From: JABDMH01 sp965223025
GTDB lineage: Bacteria > Bacteroidota > Bacteroidia > Chitinophagales > Saprospiraceae
Assembly (NCBI GenBank): GCA_965223025.1
Contig: CBDCVP010000023.1
Location: forward strand, 2,542,001-2,606,000
DNA length: 64,000 nucleotides
Direction of reading: 5' to 3'
Shown here: piece after piece, positions 26,393 through 36,172 of the stretch
Layout of the letters: each line of letters starts with the position of its first letter
Numbering within the stretch: position 1 is the stretch's first letter
The notes under the pieces: generated by a model
Told to the model about the DNA's origin: nothing
Databases searched by the model: none
The model's input: only the letters and a program-made list of their open reading frames with translations
Translations under genes and position numbers: made by a program

Positions 26393-26791
26393 TAATCACA
26401 AATGCCATTTTACCTGTTTCTTGTAGCGTAGTATGAAAAATAAACAAAAAGTGAGGAGCACCCGCATCACCACTCTTCCTTACTAATACCAGTGTGGCCA
26501 TACAGAAATACATCCGGATAATCCAATCCATTAGAATGATACACAAGCTTCAAGAAAGGTCGTTGAGAGACGCCCATCCAGTGGCCTCATTCAAGGTGAT
26601 CGCTTAAGATCTCCATGGTTCTCTCTTGTTTCTTCAGTACCCATTGACAACCCTGGGTTTTCTTGTCCGATGAGCATCCAGCTCGGCACCAAGGTGAAAA
26701 TCTGGGTTGATCCACCATATTTACCGATCACAGTTTGATTAAATCTTTCTTTACTTTTGGGACGCTACTGTCATTTGTAAATATATACATC
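26393..26791. other. Intergenic region with a probable decayed minus-strand gene
   Basis: About 400 bases before the haem/HEAT lipoprotein gene. The minus strand from about 26735 down to 26440 reads as coding-like sequence in two phases: IGKYGGSTQIFTLVPSWML, then GTEETRENHGDLKRSP, a stop, and then KLVYHSNGLDYPDVFLYGH in another phase. This suggests a frameshifted relic of a secreted enzyme, but I cannot name the family. On the plus strand TACTTTTG at 26752-26759 fits the TAnnTTTG -7 pattern and may serve the downstream gene. Confidence 0.35.
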
Positions 26792-29700
26792 ATGCGATAT
26801 CTCATCATTGCAGGGCTAGTCCTCAGCTTAGCGGCCTGTCAAAGCGACTCACCGGAAGGATCTTCGATTGATTTTGCCAGTTTACCGGAGATAGAAAAAC
26901 GCAATGTAAAAAGTGCACCAGCCAGTTTCAAACTCCATAGCGGAGTAGACATACAAACCTTCGCCCATGAACCTATGTTGATCAACCCGACCAACATCGA
27001 CATTGATGCCAGAGGTCGAGTATGGGTTTGTGAAGCACAAAATTATCGCGGATTTCGCAATGACCATCCCCAGCGACCAGAAGGTGATCGGATTTTGATA
27101 TTGGAAGATACAGATCATGACGGCATCGCAGATCATCAAAAGGTTTTCTACCAGGGCACGGACGTCAACGCGGCTTTGGGCATAGCAAAATTGGGAGACA
27201 AAGTATACGTGGCTGCCAGCCCAAGCATGCTGGTCTTCACCGATACAGATGGTGACGATGTGCCCGAAAAAAAAGACACCCTGTTCACAGGTCTATCTGG
27301 TGTGGACCACGATCATGGAGTGCATGCGGTGGTGTTTGGTCCTGAAGGCAAATTGTACTTCAATTTTGGCAATGCTGGAGAGCGACTGAGACTTAAATCT
27401 GGTGAGCTTGCCAAAACAAGGCAAGGAGAACCTGTGGAAATGGGAAAGACTTTTCGTCAAGGTATGGTTTTTCGCTGCAATCCTGATGGGTCTGACATCG
27501 AGATACTGGGAAACAACTTTCGCAACAACTATGAGCTAGCTGTCGATCCATACGGTGCCTTGTGGCAAAGCGATAACGATGATGACGGCAATCGGGGGAC
27601 CCGAATTAATTTTGTCATGGAGTTTGGCAACTATGGTTTTAGGGATCAAGTCACTGGCGCGGCATGGCGCACTCCGCGCATCGGCATGCATGAGGATATT
27701 CCGAAGCGACATTGGCATCTCAATGATCCGGGTGTCGTACCCAACCTGTTGCAGACTGGAGCAGGATCTCCCACCGGAATCCTAGTCTATGAGGGAGATC
27801 AACTGCCGTTAGCCTTCCGGCACCAGATGTTGCACTGTGAACCTGGCAAGAACGTTGTCAGATCCTATCCAGTCAAGAGTAATGGTGCTGGTTACAGTGC
27901 TGAGATATTGCCCTTGGTTGAATCCATCGACGATTGGTTTAGACCAAGTGATGTCTGCGTCGCCCCTGACGGGTCGGTGATGATTGCCGATTGGTACGAC
28001 GCTGGAGTAGGTGGTCACCTGATGGCGGACATTGATAGAGGACGCATCTATAGGGTGCATGCAGAAGGTGAAGCACGGTACGCTCCCAGGACGGCAGATC
28101 TCAGCAGTGTTAAAAAAGCTGTGCTGCATCTAAATCATCCCAACCAAGAAAGCCGTTATCTTGCCTTTAGCTCGGTAACTGGTGCAGGCAAAGCAGGAAT
28201 TGATGCCCTCCAAGATCTCATCAACAAGACCACAGACCGACGACTTCAGGCCCGAGCGTACTGGTGCCTGGCAACCATGAGTGATGATGCAAAAACCATC
28301 GCCCTGCAGGCCATATCCGAAGAAGATGCAAACCTCCAAATGACCGGTCTACGAATAGCCCGACAGTTTTTAACTCCAGTCGACCTGCTGGCCGTCAATG
28401 CAAAGGTGTTAAGCAGTACGAATGCGCAAGTTTTACGTGAAGCTGCCGTCTCGCTGCGCTTTATTGGCGGAGCTGAGGCTGATGCTCAATGGGTGTCGTT
28501 GGCCAAGAAGTACGATGGTCAAGACCGGTGGTATTTAGAAGCATTGGGCATCGGTGCCGATTTACATGCCGATAGTCGCACCTCAGCTTACTTAAGAGCC
28601 CTAGATCAAAGTGATTTACCGGGATCCAACGACATCATTTGGAGGAGCAGAAGCAACCTGGTACTCCCGCACCTATATGACCTGATCAAGCAATCTAAGT
28701 CATCCCATGAGATGGTGCGCTACTTCCGTGCCATGCATTTTTTATCACCTGAAAAGACGGATCGCTATCTGCTTATGGCCCTTTCTGAAAAGAACCATCC
28801 TCGGCAAAAAGCCATGGCCCGCTATGCTCTCGGCAGTATATCACCAGAGCTTTTGCAAAAGAGCAATGGCATCAGGCGCAGGGTGGATCAAATCCTTCCC
28901 GACCTGCGCGGATCTGATATGTGGACCATGGTGATTCGCAATGCAAACCTCAAAAGTGAACTACCCGTATTACTGGATAGTGCACTCGTCAGTAAAGACC
29001 AGAGTTTTCGTAGCGAAGCTAGTAATCTGATTGTACAGGTTGGAGACCACAGCATGTTGGTACAAGCGTATCAAAAAGCCCCGGATATGGATAAATTAAA
29101 TATCCTCGATCTGGCTTCAGGAATTCGCAGTGAATCCAATCGGACCTGGCTATTTAGCTTGCTTGAAAACATGGACTCAGCAGTATCTATACGAAGAGCT
29201 GCCGCCAAAGCCCTGGCCCGGGACTGGAATGGTCAGGGTATACTGGCTGATAGGCTCGAGGATAGTAAGTTTACGGGTACCGAGGCAGAGACCATCGCCT
29301 CATTCCTCACTCAAGCAGGACGAAATGACGTGCGTCAGCGAGCAATAGCGTGGTTGGCTGAGAAAAAAGGAAGTACTCCCATCGATTTGGTTTCTTTGGC
29401 AGAAAGATCTGGTGATGCCTCTCAAGGAAAATCCGTCTTTGACCAATATTGTCTGGCATGTCATCTGGTGAATGGCCAGGGAGTAGATTTCGGTCCCGAC
29501 CTCTCTCAAATTGGCGATAAATTGGGTGTTCAAGGATTATTATCATCCATTGTCTATCCAAGCCAAGGAATTGGGTTTGGTTATGAGGGATTCAACATCC
29601 AGACAAAAAACGGCACACGATACAGTGGTTTTATTGAGAGTCAGACTGAGCTTGATCTAACCCTGAGGATGATGGGTGGCATCAGCCAGACCATCCCCCT

Positions 29701-29830
29701 AAACAGCATTGTCGAACAACAACCAATGGAGGAGTCATTGATGACTGCCAACTTGCATCAACTAATGGATGAAAGTAAGTTAATCGACCTAATCACTTAT
29801 CTGAGCACATTAAAGGCGGAAGAATTATAG
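26792..29830 (+). CDS. PVC-type dehydrogenase/HEAT/c-type haem lipoprotein
   Basis: A 1012-residue protein started at the ATG at 26792, giving a lipobox LVLSLAACQS; the frame also opens 19 codons earlier. The N-terminal half is a six-bladed propeller of the putative membrane-bound dehydrogenase type (GVDIQTFAHEPMLINPTNI, GDRILILEDTDHDGIADHQK, FYQGTDVNAALGIA). The middle is a HEAT-like helical repeat. The C-terminal cytochrome c module has the haem site YCLACHLVNGQG with GVDFGPDLSQIG after it. Such proteins are common in Planctomycetes and Bacteroidota glycan-use regions. The probable role is electron transfer from sugar or aldehyde oxidation at the outer membrane or periplasm; the substrate is unknown. 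Confidence 0.85.
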   Translation: MRYLIIAGLVLSLAACQSDSPEGSSIDFASLPEIEKRNVKSAPASFKLHSGVDIQTFAHEPMLINPTNIDIDARGRVWVCEAQNYRGFRNDHPQRPEGDRILILEDTDHDGIADHQKVFYQGTDVNAALGIAKLGDKVYVAASPSMLVFTDTDGDDVPEKKDTLFTGLSGVDHDHGVHAVVFGPEGKLYFNFGNAGERLRLKSGELAKTRQGEPVEMGKTFRQGMVFRCNPDGSDIEILGNNFRNNYELAVDPYGALWQSDNDDDGNRGTRINFVMEFGNYGFRDQVTGAAWRTPRIGMHEDIPKRHWHLNDPGVVPNLLQTGAGSPTGILVYEGDQLPLAFRHQMLHCEPGKNVVRSYPVKSNGAGYSAEILPLVESIDDWFRPSDVCVAPDGSVMIADWYDAGVGGHLMADIDRGRIYRVHAEGEARYAPRTADLSSVKKAVLHLNHPNQESRYLAFSSVTGAGKAGIDALQDLINKTTDRRLQARAYWCLATMSDDAKTIALQAISEEDANLQMTGLRIARQFLTPVDLLAVNAKVLSSTNAQVLREAAVSLRFIGGAEADAQWVSLAKKYDGQDRWYLEALGIGADLHADSRTSAYLRALDQSDLPGSNDIIWRSRSNLVLPHLYDLIKQSKSSHEMVRYFRAMHFLSPEKTDRYLLMALSEKNHPRQKAMARYALGSISPELLQKSNGIRRRVDQILPDLRGSDMWTMVIRNANLKSELPVLLDSALVSKDQSFRSEASNLIVQVGDHSMLVQAYQKAPDMDKLNILDLASGIRSESNRTWLFSLLENMDSAVSIRRAAAKALARDWNGQGILADRLEDSKFTGTEAETIASFLTQAGRNDVRQRAIAWLAEKKGSTPIDLVSLAERSGDASQGKSVFDQYCLACHLVNGQGVDFGPDLSQIGDKLGVQGLLSSIVYPSQGIGFGYEGFNIQTKNGTRYSGFIESQTELDLTLRMMGGISQTIPLNSIVEQQPMEESLMTANLHQLMDESKLIDLITYLSTLKAEEL

Positions 29831-30028
29831 CCTGACCTCCTCCGTCGATCCATCATCGAATTTTAGTCCGATCGTAGTCTCCATTCGTCGATTTGTGGGT
29901 TAATTCCTGGCAGAGCTGTAACCAAAAAGGGGGGATAGTACGTCCAACCTCATATACACGACAAATATTTTCTCACGACAATCATTTAGTCAAGACAAGT
30001 TATTGTGTTGGACGAAAACCTGCCTATT
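29831..30028. other. Short gap with coding-like minus-strand relic
   Basis: About 200 bases. The minus strand reads FWLQLCQELTHKSTNGDYD, then RTKIR, a TGA and then WIDGGGQA, which looks like protein sequence interrupted by a stop. No family is assigned. The region close to 30029 presumably carries the promoter of the beta-barrel gene. Confidence 0.25.
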
Positions 30029-32437
30029 ATGAAAATCATTTTATCCGCCGTACTTCTGATATGGGCCCATCTTTCTTTCGGCCACGATGCGCTGATTACA
30101 GGCAAGGTGGTTGATGAAAATGAAAAGGGAGTTCTTTACTCGACCATTGCGCTGTACCACACCAGCGACACTACAATGGTGAAGGCTGCTGCCACTGATG
30201 AACTGGGGAAGTATTTCTTCTCAGACATTCCCGTCGGCACCTATTTTGTCTTTGCCAGTTATATGGGATGTGAAGAGGTAAGGACAGCCTCCTTTCATTT
30301 CTCTACTTCCGAAAACTTTGAGGTCCCCACCATAAGGATGATTGCCCGAGCTGAGGATCTGGCAGAAATTGTCGTCAAGTCTAGTAGGCCAATTGTGGAA
30401 GTGCACCCGGATAAAACTGTTTTTAATGTAGATGGTTCGATCAATGCCGTGGGTAATACAGCTTTAGAGCTGTTGCGAAAATCACCAGGTGTGGTAGTCG
30501 ACAATAATGACAACCTACTACTGCAAGGTAAAAATGGTGTACAGGTTTATATCAACGGTAAAGTCTCTCCACTAAGTGGTGAGGATCTAGCCAATTATCT
30601 TAAATCTATGCAGTCCTCAGAAATAGATGCGATAGAAATCATTACCAATCCATCGGCGAAATACGATGCAGAGGGGAATGCCGGAATCATCAACATAAGA
30701 CTTAAGAAAAATCAAAATCTGGGATTTAATGGTACTGCAAATCTCGGCTTTGGACAAGCCAATAATTCGATCTATAATGGATCAATCAATTTCAACTACC
30801 GAAACAAACTGTTCAATACATTCGGTTCTTACAGTCACCAGAACAGGACTACGGTCAGTGACTTTTTTCTATATCGAGAGCAAGGGGGCAATATTTATGA
30901 CCAAAATAATCACGATTATTTTTCTGGACTCCATCAGAATTTTCGGCTGGGAACAGATTTTTTCATCGATAAGAAAAACACCCTGGGTATCCTTATCAAC
31001 GGCTCGACAAACGACGCAGATAAGCGCTCGGATAGTCACACTGAGATTTCAAATCTGTCAGATGGCAAACTTGATAGTTTTTTGATCGCCTCCAATACAA
31101 TGGTCGAAAATCACGACAACCTAAATATTAATGTCAATTACGCCTACAATGCAGGTGGCGAAAAAACACTCAATATTGATCTGGACTATGGAATGTATCG
31201 CAATACTGGCACATCCTTTCAACCCAATCGATACCTGGAAACCGACGGGGAAACCATATTATTCGAACGGATTTTCAGCAATGTAACTCCAACAAATATT
31301 GACATTTACACGGCTAAGATCGATTTTGAAAGTAATCTCCTTGGAGGTAGGTTTGGCTTAGGGGCCAAGACATCGCTGGTCACTACCGATAATACCTTCG
31401 ACAATTTTGACATCATCGAAGATGTACGTAAAAAAAATCTAGACCGCAGTAATAACTTTATTTATGAAGAATCCATTAATGCGGCTTATTCAAGCTGGCA
31501 GAGGAAATTTGGTGAAAAATTTAATATCATGCTAGGGCTCCGGATGGAATATACCGACAGCAAGGGAGATCTTACCAGCAACCAAAACCAAAATGACCAG
31601 GTCGTATCTCGAGCTTATCTCGATTTTTTCCCTTCCGGTGGCCTCACCATGCAAGCCAACGGTGATCACAGTTTTAGGATCAATTACTCACGACGCATCG
31701 ACCGCCCCAATTACCAAAGCCTAAATCCCTTCGAATATAAACTTGATGAGCTTACGTTTAAAAGGGGAAATCCCTTCTTAAATCCACAATATTCCAACAG
31801 TTATTCATTTACGCACACCTACAAGCAGAAGTTGAATAGTACACTTAGTTATACGATCATCAATGATGTGTTTACAAACATTACCGACGCAGTGGACGAG
31901 CGAGCTGCCACACTGACCTTCGTCAATCTGGCTCAACAAACCAACCTCGCCATGACTGTGAGCTATCCGTGGAGTGTGGCTAAATGGTGGAACATGTATA
32001 CCACTGCCACCGCCTATCGCCTGCACAATGATGCTAATATTGATGGCAAAATCATTGACCTCGCAGTGAATGCCTTTAGATTCTATGGTCAGAATACATT
32101 CCTCTTACCTCGTGGTTACAAATTGGAATTATCTGGTTGGTACAATGCACCGACTCTGTGGGGCAATTGGGTGACGGGCTCACAATACGATGTGTCTGTC
32201 GGTGCCTCCAAGAGTCTGTGGCAGGAAAAAGCCACGCTGAAAATCTCTGTCGCCGATCTTTTTCACACCAACGGCTGGGGAGGAGAAAGTCAGTTTGGCA
32301 GTCTGCACATGAAGGGTGGTGGTCAATGGGAAAGTCGGAGGATCTCACTAAACTTCACTTACTTATTTGGCAATAAGCAAGTGCAAGGTACGAGGAAACG
32401 AAATACTGGCCTTGAAGATGAGCAACGCCGAATTTGA
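30029..32437 (+). CDS. TonB-dependent-receptor-like outer membrane beta-barrel protein
   Basis: An 802-residue outer-membrane protein with signal peptide MKIILSAVLLIWAHLSFG. Residues of about 22-110 form a carboxypeptidase-regulatory-like domain (ITGKVVDENEKGV, YFFSDIPVGTYFVFASYMGC). A plug-like segment follows (VVKSSRPIVEVHPDKTVFNV, LELLRKSPGVVVDN, GVQVYINGK, IEIITNPSAKYDAEGNAGII). The rest is aromatic-rich beta-barrel of the family often called outer membrane beta-barrel protein (PF14905 type). The C-terminus is not the classic terminal aromatic. No SusD-like partner is adjacent, so the substrate is unknown. Confidence 0.85.
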   Translation: MKIILSAVLLIWAHLSFGHDALITGKVVDENEKGVLYSTIALYHTSDTTMVKAAATDELGKYFFSDIPVGTYFVFASYMGCEEVRTASFHFSTSENFEVPTIRMIARAEDLAEIVVKSSRPIVEVHPDKTVFNVDGSINAVGNTALELLRKSPGVVVDNNDNLLLQGKNGVQVYINGKVSPLSGEDLANYLKSMQSSEIDAIEIITNPSAKYDAEGNAGIINIRLKKNQNLGFNGTANLGFGQANNSIYNGSINFNYRNKLFNTFGSYSHQNRTTVSDFFLYREQGGNIYDQNNHDYFSGLHQNFRLGTDFFIDKKNTLGILINGSTNDADKRSDSHTEISNLSDGKLDSFLIASNTMVENHDNLNINVNYAYNAGGEKTLNIDLDYGMYRNTGTSFQPNRYLETDGETILFERIFSNVTPTNIDIYTAKIDFESNLLGGRFGLGAKTSLVTTDNTFDNFDIIEDVRKKNLDRSNNFIYEESINAAYSSWQRKFGEKFNIMLGLRMEYTDSKGDLTSNQNQNDQVVSRAYLDFFPSGGLTMQANGDHSFRINYSRRIDRPNYQSLNPFEYKLDELTFKRGNPFLNPQYSNSYSFTHTYKQKLNSTLSYTIINDVFTNITDAVDERAATLTFVNLAQQTNLAMTVSYPWSVAKWWNMYTTATAYRLHNDANIDGKIIDLAVNAFRFYGQNTFLLPRGYKLELSGWYNAPTLWGNWVTGSQYDVSVGASKSLWQEKATLKISVADLFHTNGWGGESQFGSLHMKGGGQWESRRISLNFTYLFGNKQVQGTRKRNTGLEDEQRRI

Positions 32438-32459
32438 CAGCGCCACAACGCAATATGAG

Positions 32460-34067
32460 TTATCTCCCATCACCGGTATAGATGATCTTTCCATCCTTTG
32501 GAGCCTGAGGCCAGGGCGTTGCACCCTCAGGCCATGTACTCGGCTGAGTCGATCTAATGGCCTGCACATGCTGCTTGACCCAATCTGGTACTTGGGCATT
32601 TTCCAATGCTCCATAGACCCAGGGCAGCGCTGGGTTCATCAAGCGACTGACATCCGGCAGAGCAGGTCGCTGGTTTCCCATGATTGCCAATCGTCTTTTT
32701 AGATCCTCGACCAAAAGGGGAAATTTCTCGGCCACATCGATGCGTTCCTGTGGATCATCTTGGAGGTTGTAAAGCTCGTTGCCAATCAACTTATAGTCTC
32801 CCTTTCTAATACAGGGTGGCCGCACACTGCCAGAAACTTCAAACACAATTTCCTCGCGACTACTTTTGCTCCCAGAAAGGATGACCTCTGCCATATCAAA
32901 GCCATCGGGGGCCCTGTCTTGCCGATGCTCAGCTCCACCAAAGCTTATAAAAGTCGGGTAAAGATCAGTGATATGCATCAAAGCCGCATTTTCACTACCC
33001 GCCGCAATCCTTCCTGGCCAACGCATCACACAGGGTACCAGCACGCCTCCTTCATAGTTTGTGTTTTTGGTGCCACGGTAGGGAGCATTCATGTGTTCTC
33101 TAATTCCTCCATTGTCATTGGCAAAAACGACCAAAGTATTAGGGCCAAAACCATATTGATCTATAGCCCCAACAATACGACCCACCGCGTCGTCAAGACA
33201 CTTCAAGGCAGCACGACGTTTCCCCAAAGCATCGACATACCTGGGAATCTCCTCCAGCGGGCCATGCACGGCATTGAATGGTATGTAGTAAAAAAAAGGC
33301 CGTTCACCATAGTCTTGACGATGTTGCGACACCAATCGGACTACTTCATTGGCGATGAGATCGGTAGTGTAGCCATGCTCGGCCAGAGGTTCCTGGTTTC
33401 GATGCCAGTCATACACTGCATAGCGAGCGGGTGCGTTGTGCGGTATGGTATAATTGGTATAGTCAATACCCCAGGCATAATGCCCATATTGGTGCATGAA
33501 CCCTTGTTCCATTGGCAGGTGCTCGGGCAACCATTCACCACAATGCCACTTGCCAGTAATGGCCGTAAAATAACCAGCTTCCATCAGGGCCTCAGCAATG
33601 GTTCTCTCCTCCGTGTCCAATCCGTGAATCCTTCTAGTCTTGTCACCCTCATTATTTGTGGCAAGTGTCAAATCCAACATCTCAAGGTAGCTGGGCTTAC
33701 CAAAATCTTCCGATCTCCAGTCACTCCAGGTACGAAAGGGATAGCGTCCCGTCAAGAATGCAGCGCGAGTCGGGGCACATACGGCATGTGCGTAAAACTG
33801 GGTCAGATTGACCCCTTCCTCACGCAATCTGTCGATGTGCGGTGTGTATTTATTAGTGTCGCTATTGAATCCCACCTCATTCCAGCCCAGGTCATCCGCC
33901 AAGATGAATACAATGTTCGGTGCAGTACGGACCTCATCATCACCTGGACCCTGCGCAAAATGGGGTCCGGGAGACAACAAACATAACATCCAAACAAGTG
34001 TGGAAAAAATAAATGGAAAACACGGACGGTTTTCATAGGGATTTCGAAAATACTGATGAGACATCAT
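32460..34067 (-). CDS. Secreted sulfatase, CAPTR active site
   Basis: A 535-residue family S1 sulfatase. The start is placed at 34067, where ATGATG overlaps the TGA of the upstream peptidase gene (stop at 34064-34066). Upstream in-frame sequence belongs to the peptidase gene. A hydrophobic leader (FIFSTLVWMLCLLSPGPHFAQ) precedes NIVFILADDLGWNEVGF. The formylglycine motif is VCAPTRAAFLTGRYPFR; ITGKWHCGEW and VFANDNGG give the other conserved residues. It resembles arylsulfatase B-like enzymes. The overlap suggests co-translation with the S9 peptidase. Confidence 0.9.
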   Translation of the reverse strand: MMSHQYFRNPYENRPCFPFIFSTLVWMLCLLSPGPHFAQGPGDDEVRTAPNIVFILADDLGWNEVGFNSDTNKYTPHIDRLREEGVNLTQFYAHAVCAPTRAAFLTGRYPFRTWSDWRSEDFGKPSYLEMLDLTLATNNEGDKTRRIHGLDTEERTIAEALMEAGYFTAITGKWHCGEWLPEHLPMEQGFMHQYGHYAWGIDYTNYTIPHNAPARYAVYDWHRNQEPLAEHGYTTDLIANEVVRLVSQHRQDYGERPFFYYIPFNAVHGPLEEIPRYVDALGKRRAALKCLDDAVGRIVGAIDQYGFGPNTLVVFANDNGGIREHMNAPYRGTKNTNYEGGVLVPCVMRWPGRIAAGSENAALMHITDLYPTFISFGGAEHRQDRAPDGFDMAEVILSGSKSSREEIVFEVSGSVRPPCIRKGDYKLIGNELYNLQDDPQERIDVAEKFPLLVEDLKRRLAIMGNQRPALPDVSRLMNPALPWVYGALENAQVPDWVKQHVQAIRSTQPSTWPEGATPWPQAPKDGKIIYTGDGR

Positions 34068-35956
34068 TCGATCGTTTCTGCCAACCAATTGAAAAATTCC
34101 CTTTGCCAGATGATGCCATTCTGAGGGGTTAAAATCCAATGGTTCTCATCTGGAAAATATAGTAGTTTACTCTTCAGTCCATGCATTTTTGCTGCCTGAA
34201 ATGCCTCCAAGCCCTGGCCAATCGGTACTCGATAATCCTTACCTCCTTGAATAATCATGATGGGTGTGTCCCAACTACTGACTCTGTAAATGGGGTTGAA
34301 TTCATAATATCCCCTCGGAAAAGGTGAATCCCAGTAGTTGCCATCCAGATCCTTAAGGACAAAAAACAATTCTTCGGTCGTACCAAACATGCTGAGTGTA
34401 TTAAATACCCCATCATGGGCAATGAATGTCTTAAATCTCTTCTCATGAATACCCGCTAAATAAAACACCGAGTAACCTCCATAGCTGGCACCCACACAAC
34501 CAAGACGATTTTGATCGACATAGGACTCCGAACTCAGTACATCGATCGCCGATAAATAGTCCTGCATATTCTGGCCACCCCAGTCTCCACTGATCTGCTC
34601 GTTCCACGCTACTCCATGTCCAGGCATGCCCCTTCGATTGGGTGCTACGACAATGTAACCATGAGCTGCCATGAGTTGAAAATTCCACCGAATCGAGTAA
34701 AATTGTGACAGCGCAGATTGAGGTCCTCCCTGGCAGTAAAGCAGGGTTGGATACTTCTTGGTCGGGTCAAAATCAGGTGGATATATCACCCAGGTGAGCA
34801 TTTCTTTTCCGTCGGTGGTAGGTATCAATCGCTTCTCCACTTTACTCAATTTGATCTGGGCATAGGCAGCGTCGTTTACATGTGACAGTTGCTCCATCTC
34901 CCCATTTCGAAGGTTGACTCGATAGATTTCTGCTGCATGATTCATGTCGGTGCGGGTCACAATCATATCAGATCCTACCTGTCCCACCAACCCAGTAATA
35001 TCAAATATGCCGTCGGTAATCTTTGCCACCTCCGAGGATCCATATTTGGGAATCCCCACCTTAAAGAGTTGGCGGGTACCATCAACAGGTGCCACAAAAT
35101 AGATTGATTGACCATCGTTACTCCATAGATAGCTGTTGACCGTGCCATCCCAGTGCTCGGTAAGGTTGGTCTTCGTGCCACCATCCAGAATAACGATGTC
35201 GTTCTTATCGGCTTCATATCCAGGTTCATCCATCTGGAGCCATGCAATCAGACCTTCTTCGGAAGTGCTCGGTTGTGTATCATAACCTCTGTTGTCCTTG
35301 CTTAAATTGACCGTAGTCTGGGTAGCTATATCATAGGACAAAATGTCTGTATTAGTGCTGAGGACATAGTCCTTGCCGTAGGCCTCTTTAGTTACATACA
35401 GTACTCTGGTGCCATCGTGATTCCATGCATAATCTTCCGCGCCACCAAAGGGCTTCATGGGTGTCTCGTAAGGCTGGCCTTCCATGATATCCACCGGCTT
35501 TACTGTGGTGTCCCTTAAGTCCTTAACAAATAAATGGCTGAAGGTACCTTCCTTCCACACATCCCAATGCCGGTAATGTAGGTCATCGATGATGTACACA
35601 TTAGATTTCTCTAATTCGGGATAGTAATCTGTACCCAAGACTGACTTAATCTTCACATCTTTGGTAATCAATTGATACTTATCCGTGGGTGAGATACTGG
35701 GATCCTGCCACAGGTTGTCGTATTGCTCAATCGCTTCTGCCTTACCACCTCGAATCGGAATGACAAAAAGTTGAGATGACTTATCGTTGGTCGCTACGTC
35801 ATAAGTGGTGACTTCATAGATAACCTTCTGGCGATCTGTCGTCAATCCAATGGCCGAAACACGGCCTAACTCCCACAGAATCTCCGGCGTCATTCTTTGA
35901 GCAAGAGATTGCTGAAAGGTCATACTAAGCACGGTCCATAGCAATATTTTCTTCAT
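34064..35956 (-). CDS. Secreted S9-family prolyl oligopeptidase-like peptidase
   Basis: A 630-residue exported peptidase with signal peptide MKKILLWTVLSMTFQQSLAQ. The N-terminal two thirds form a beta-propeller with WD40-like segments (AWNHDGTRVLYVT, LWSNDGQSIYFVAP). The alpha/beta hydrolase domain carries the probable triad Ser491 in GASYGGYS, Asp574 in QGGKDYRVP and His606 in DENHWIL. It would cleave short peptides, often after proline or dipeptides, in the periplasm. The sulfatase downstream overlaps its stop codon. Divergent from the PIG-L deacetylase gene. Confidence 0.88.
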   Translation of the reverse strand: MKKILLWTVLSMTFQQSLAQRMTPEILWELGRVSAIGLTTDRQKVIYEVTTYDVATNDKSSQLFVIPIRGGKAEAIEQYDNLWQDPSISPTDKYQLITKDVKIKSVLGTDYYPELEKSNVYIIDDLHYRHWDVWKEGTFSHLFVKDLRDTTVKPVDIMEGQPYETPMKPFGGAEDYAWNHDGTRVLYVTKEAYGKDYVLSTNTDILSYDIATQTTVNLSKDNRGYDTQPSTSEEGLIAWLQMDEPGYEADKNDIVILDGGTKTNLTEHWDGTVNSYLWSNDGQSIYFVAPVDGTRQLFKVGIPKYGSSEVAKITDGIFDITGLVGQVGSDMIVTRTDMNHAAEIYRVNLRNGEMEQLSHVNDAAYAQIKLSKVEKRLIPTTDGKEMLTWVIYPPDFDPTKKYPTLLYCQGGPQSALSQFYSIRWNFQLMAAHGYIVVAPNRRGMPGHGVAWNEQISGDWGGQNMQDYLSAIDVLSSESYVDQNRLGCVGASYGGYSVFYLAGIHEKRFKTFIAHDGVFNTLSMFGTTEELFFVLKDLDGNYWDSPFPRGYYEFNPIYRVSSWDTPIMIIQGGKDYRVPIGQGLEAFQAAKMHGLKSKLLYFPDENHWILTPQNGIIWQREFFNWLAETIE

Positions 35957-36172
35957 CTAGCTTGAATTTTTATGAGTTATGCATCCCTCAAATTGGTGTG
36001 GATCGAAACAGTGATGATATCTCGACCCTAAATATATCGCAATTATCAATGACCATGCTGAATAGTTGAGATGCCCAGATTCTTTCTTGTGGGCATCCTC
36101 GTAGTGGACGCAGGTAAAAATTTGTACCTTGAAGAGTACCTAGAACTGAATGATCATAGATGTACAAGTAGG

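Noticed and set aside
30029..32437. A SusC-type receptor of a polysaccharide utilisation locus
   Set aside because: No SusD gene is adjacent and the barrel looks like the PF14905-type, not SusC.
32760..33986. 408-codon plus-strand frame
   Set aside because: It is antisense to the sulfatase, shows no family signature, and is explained by the codon bias of the real gene.
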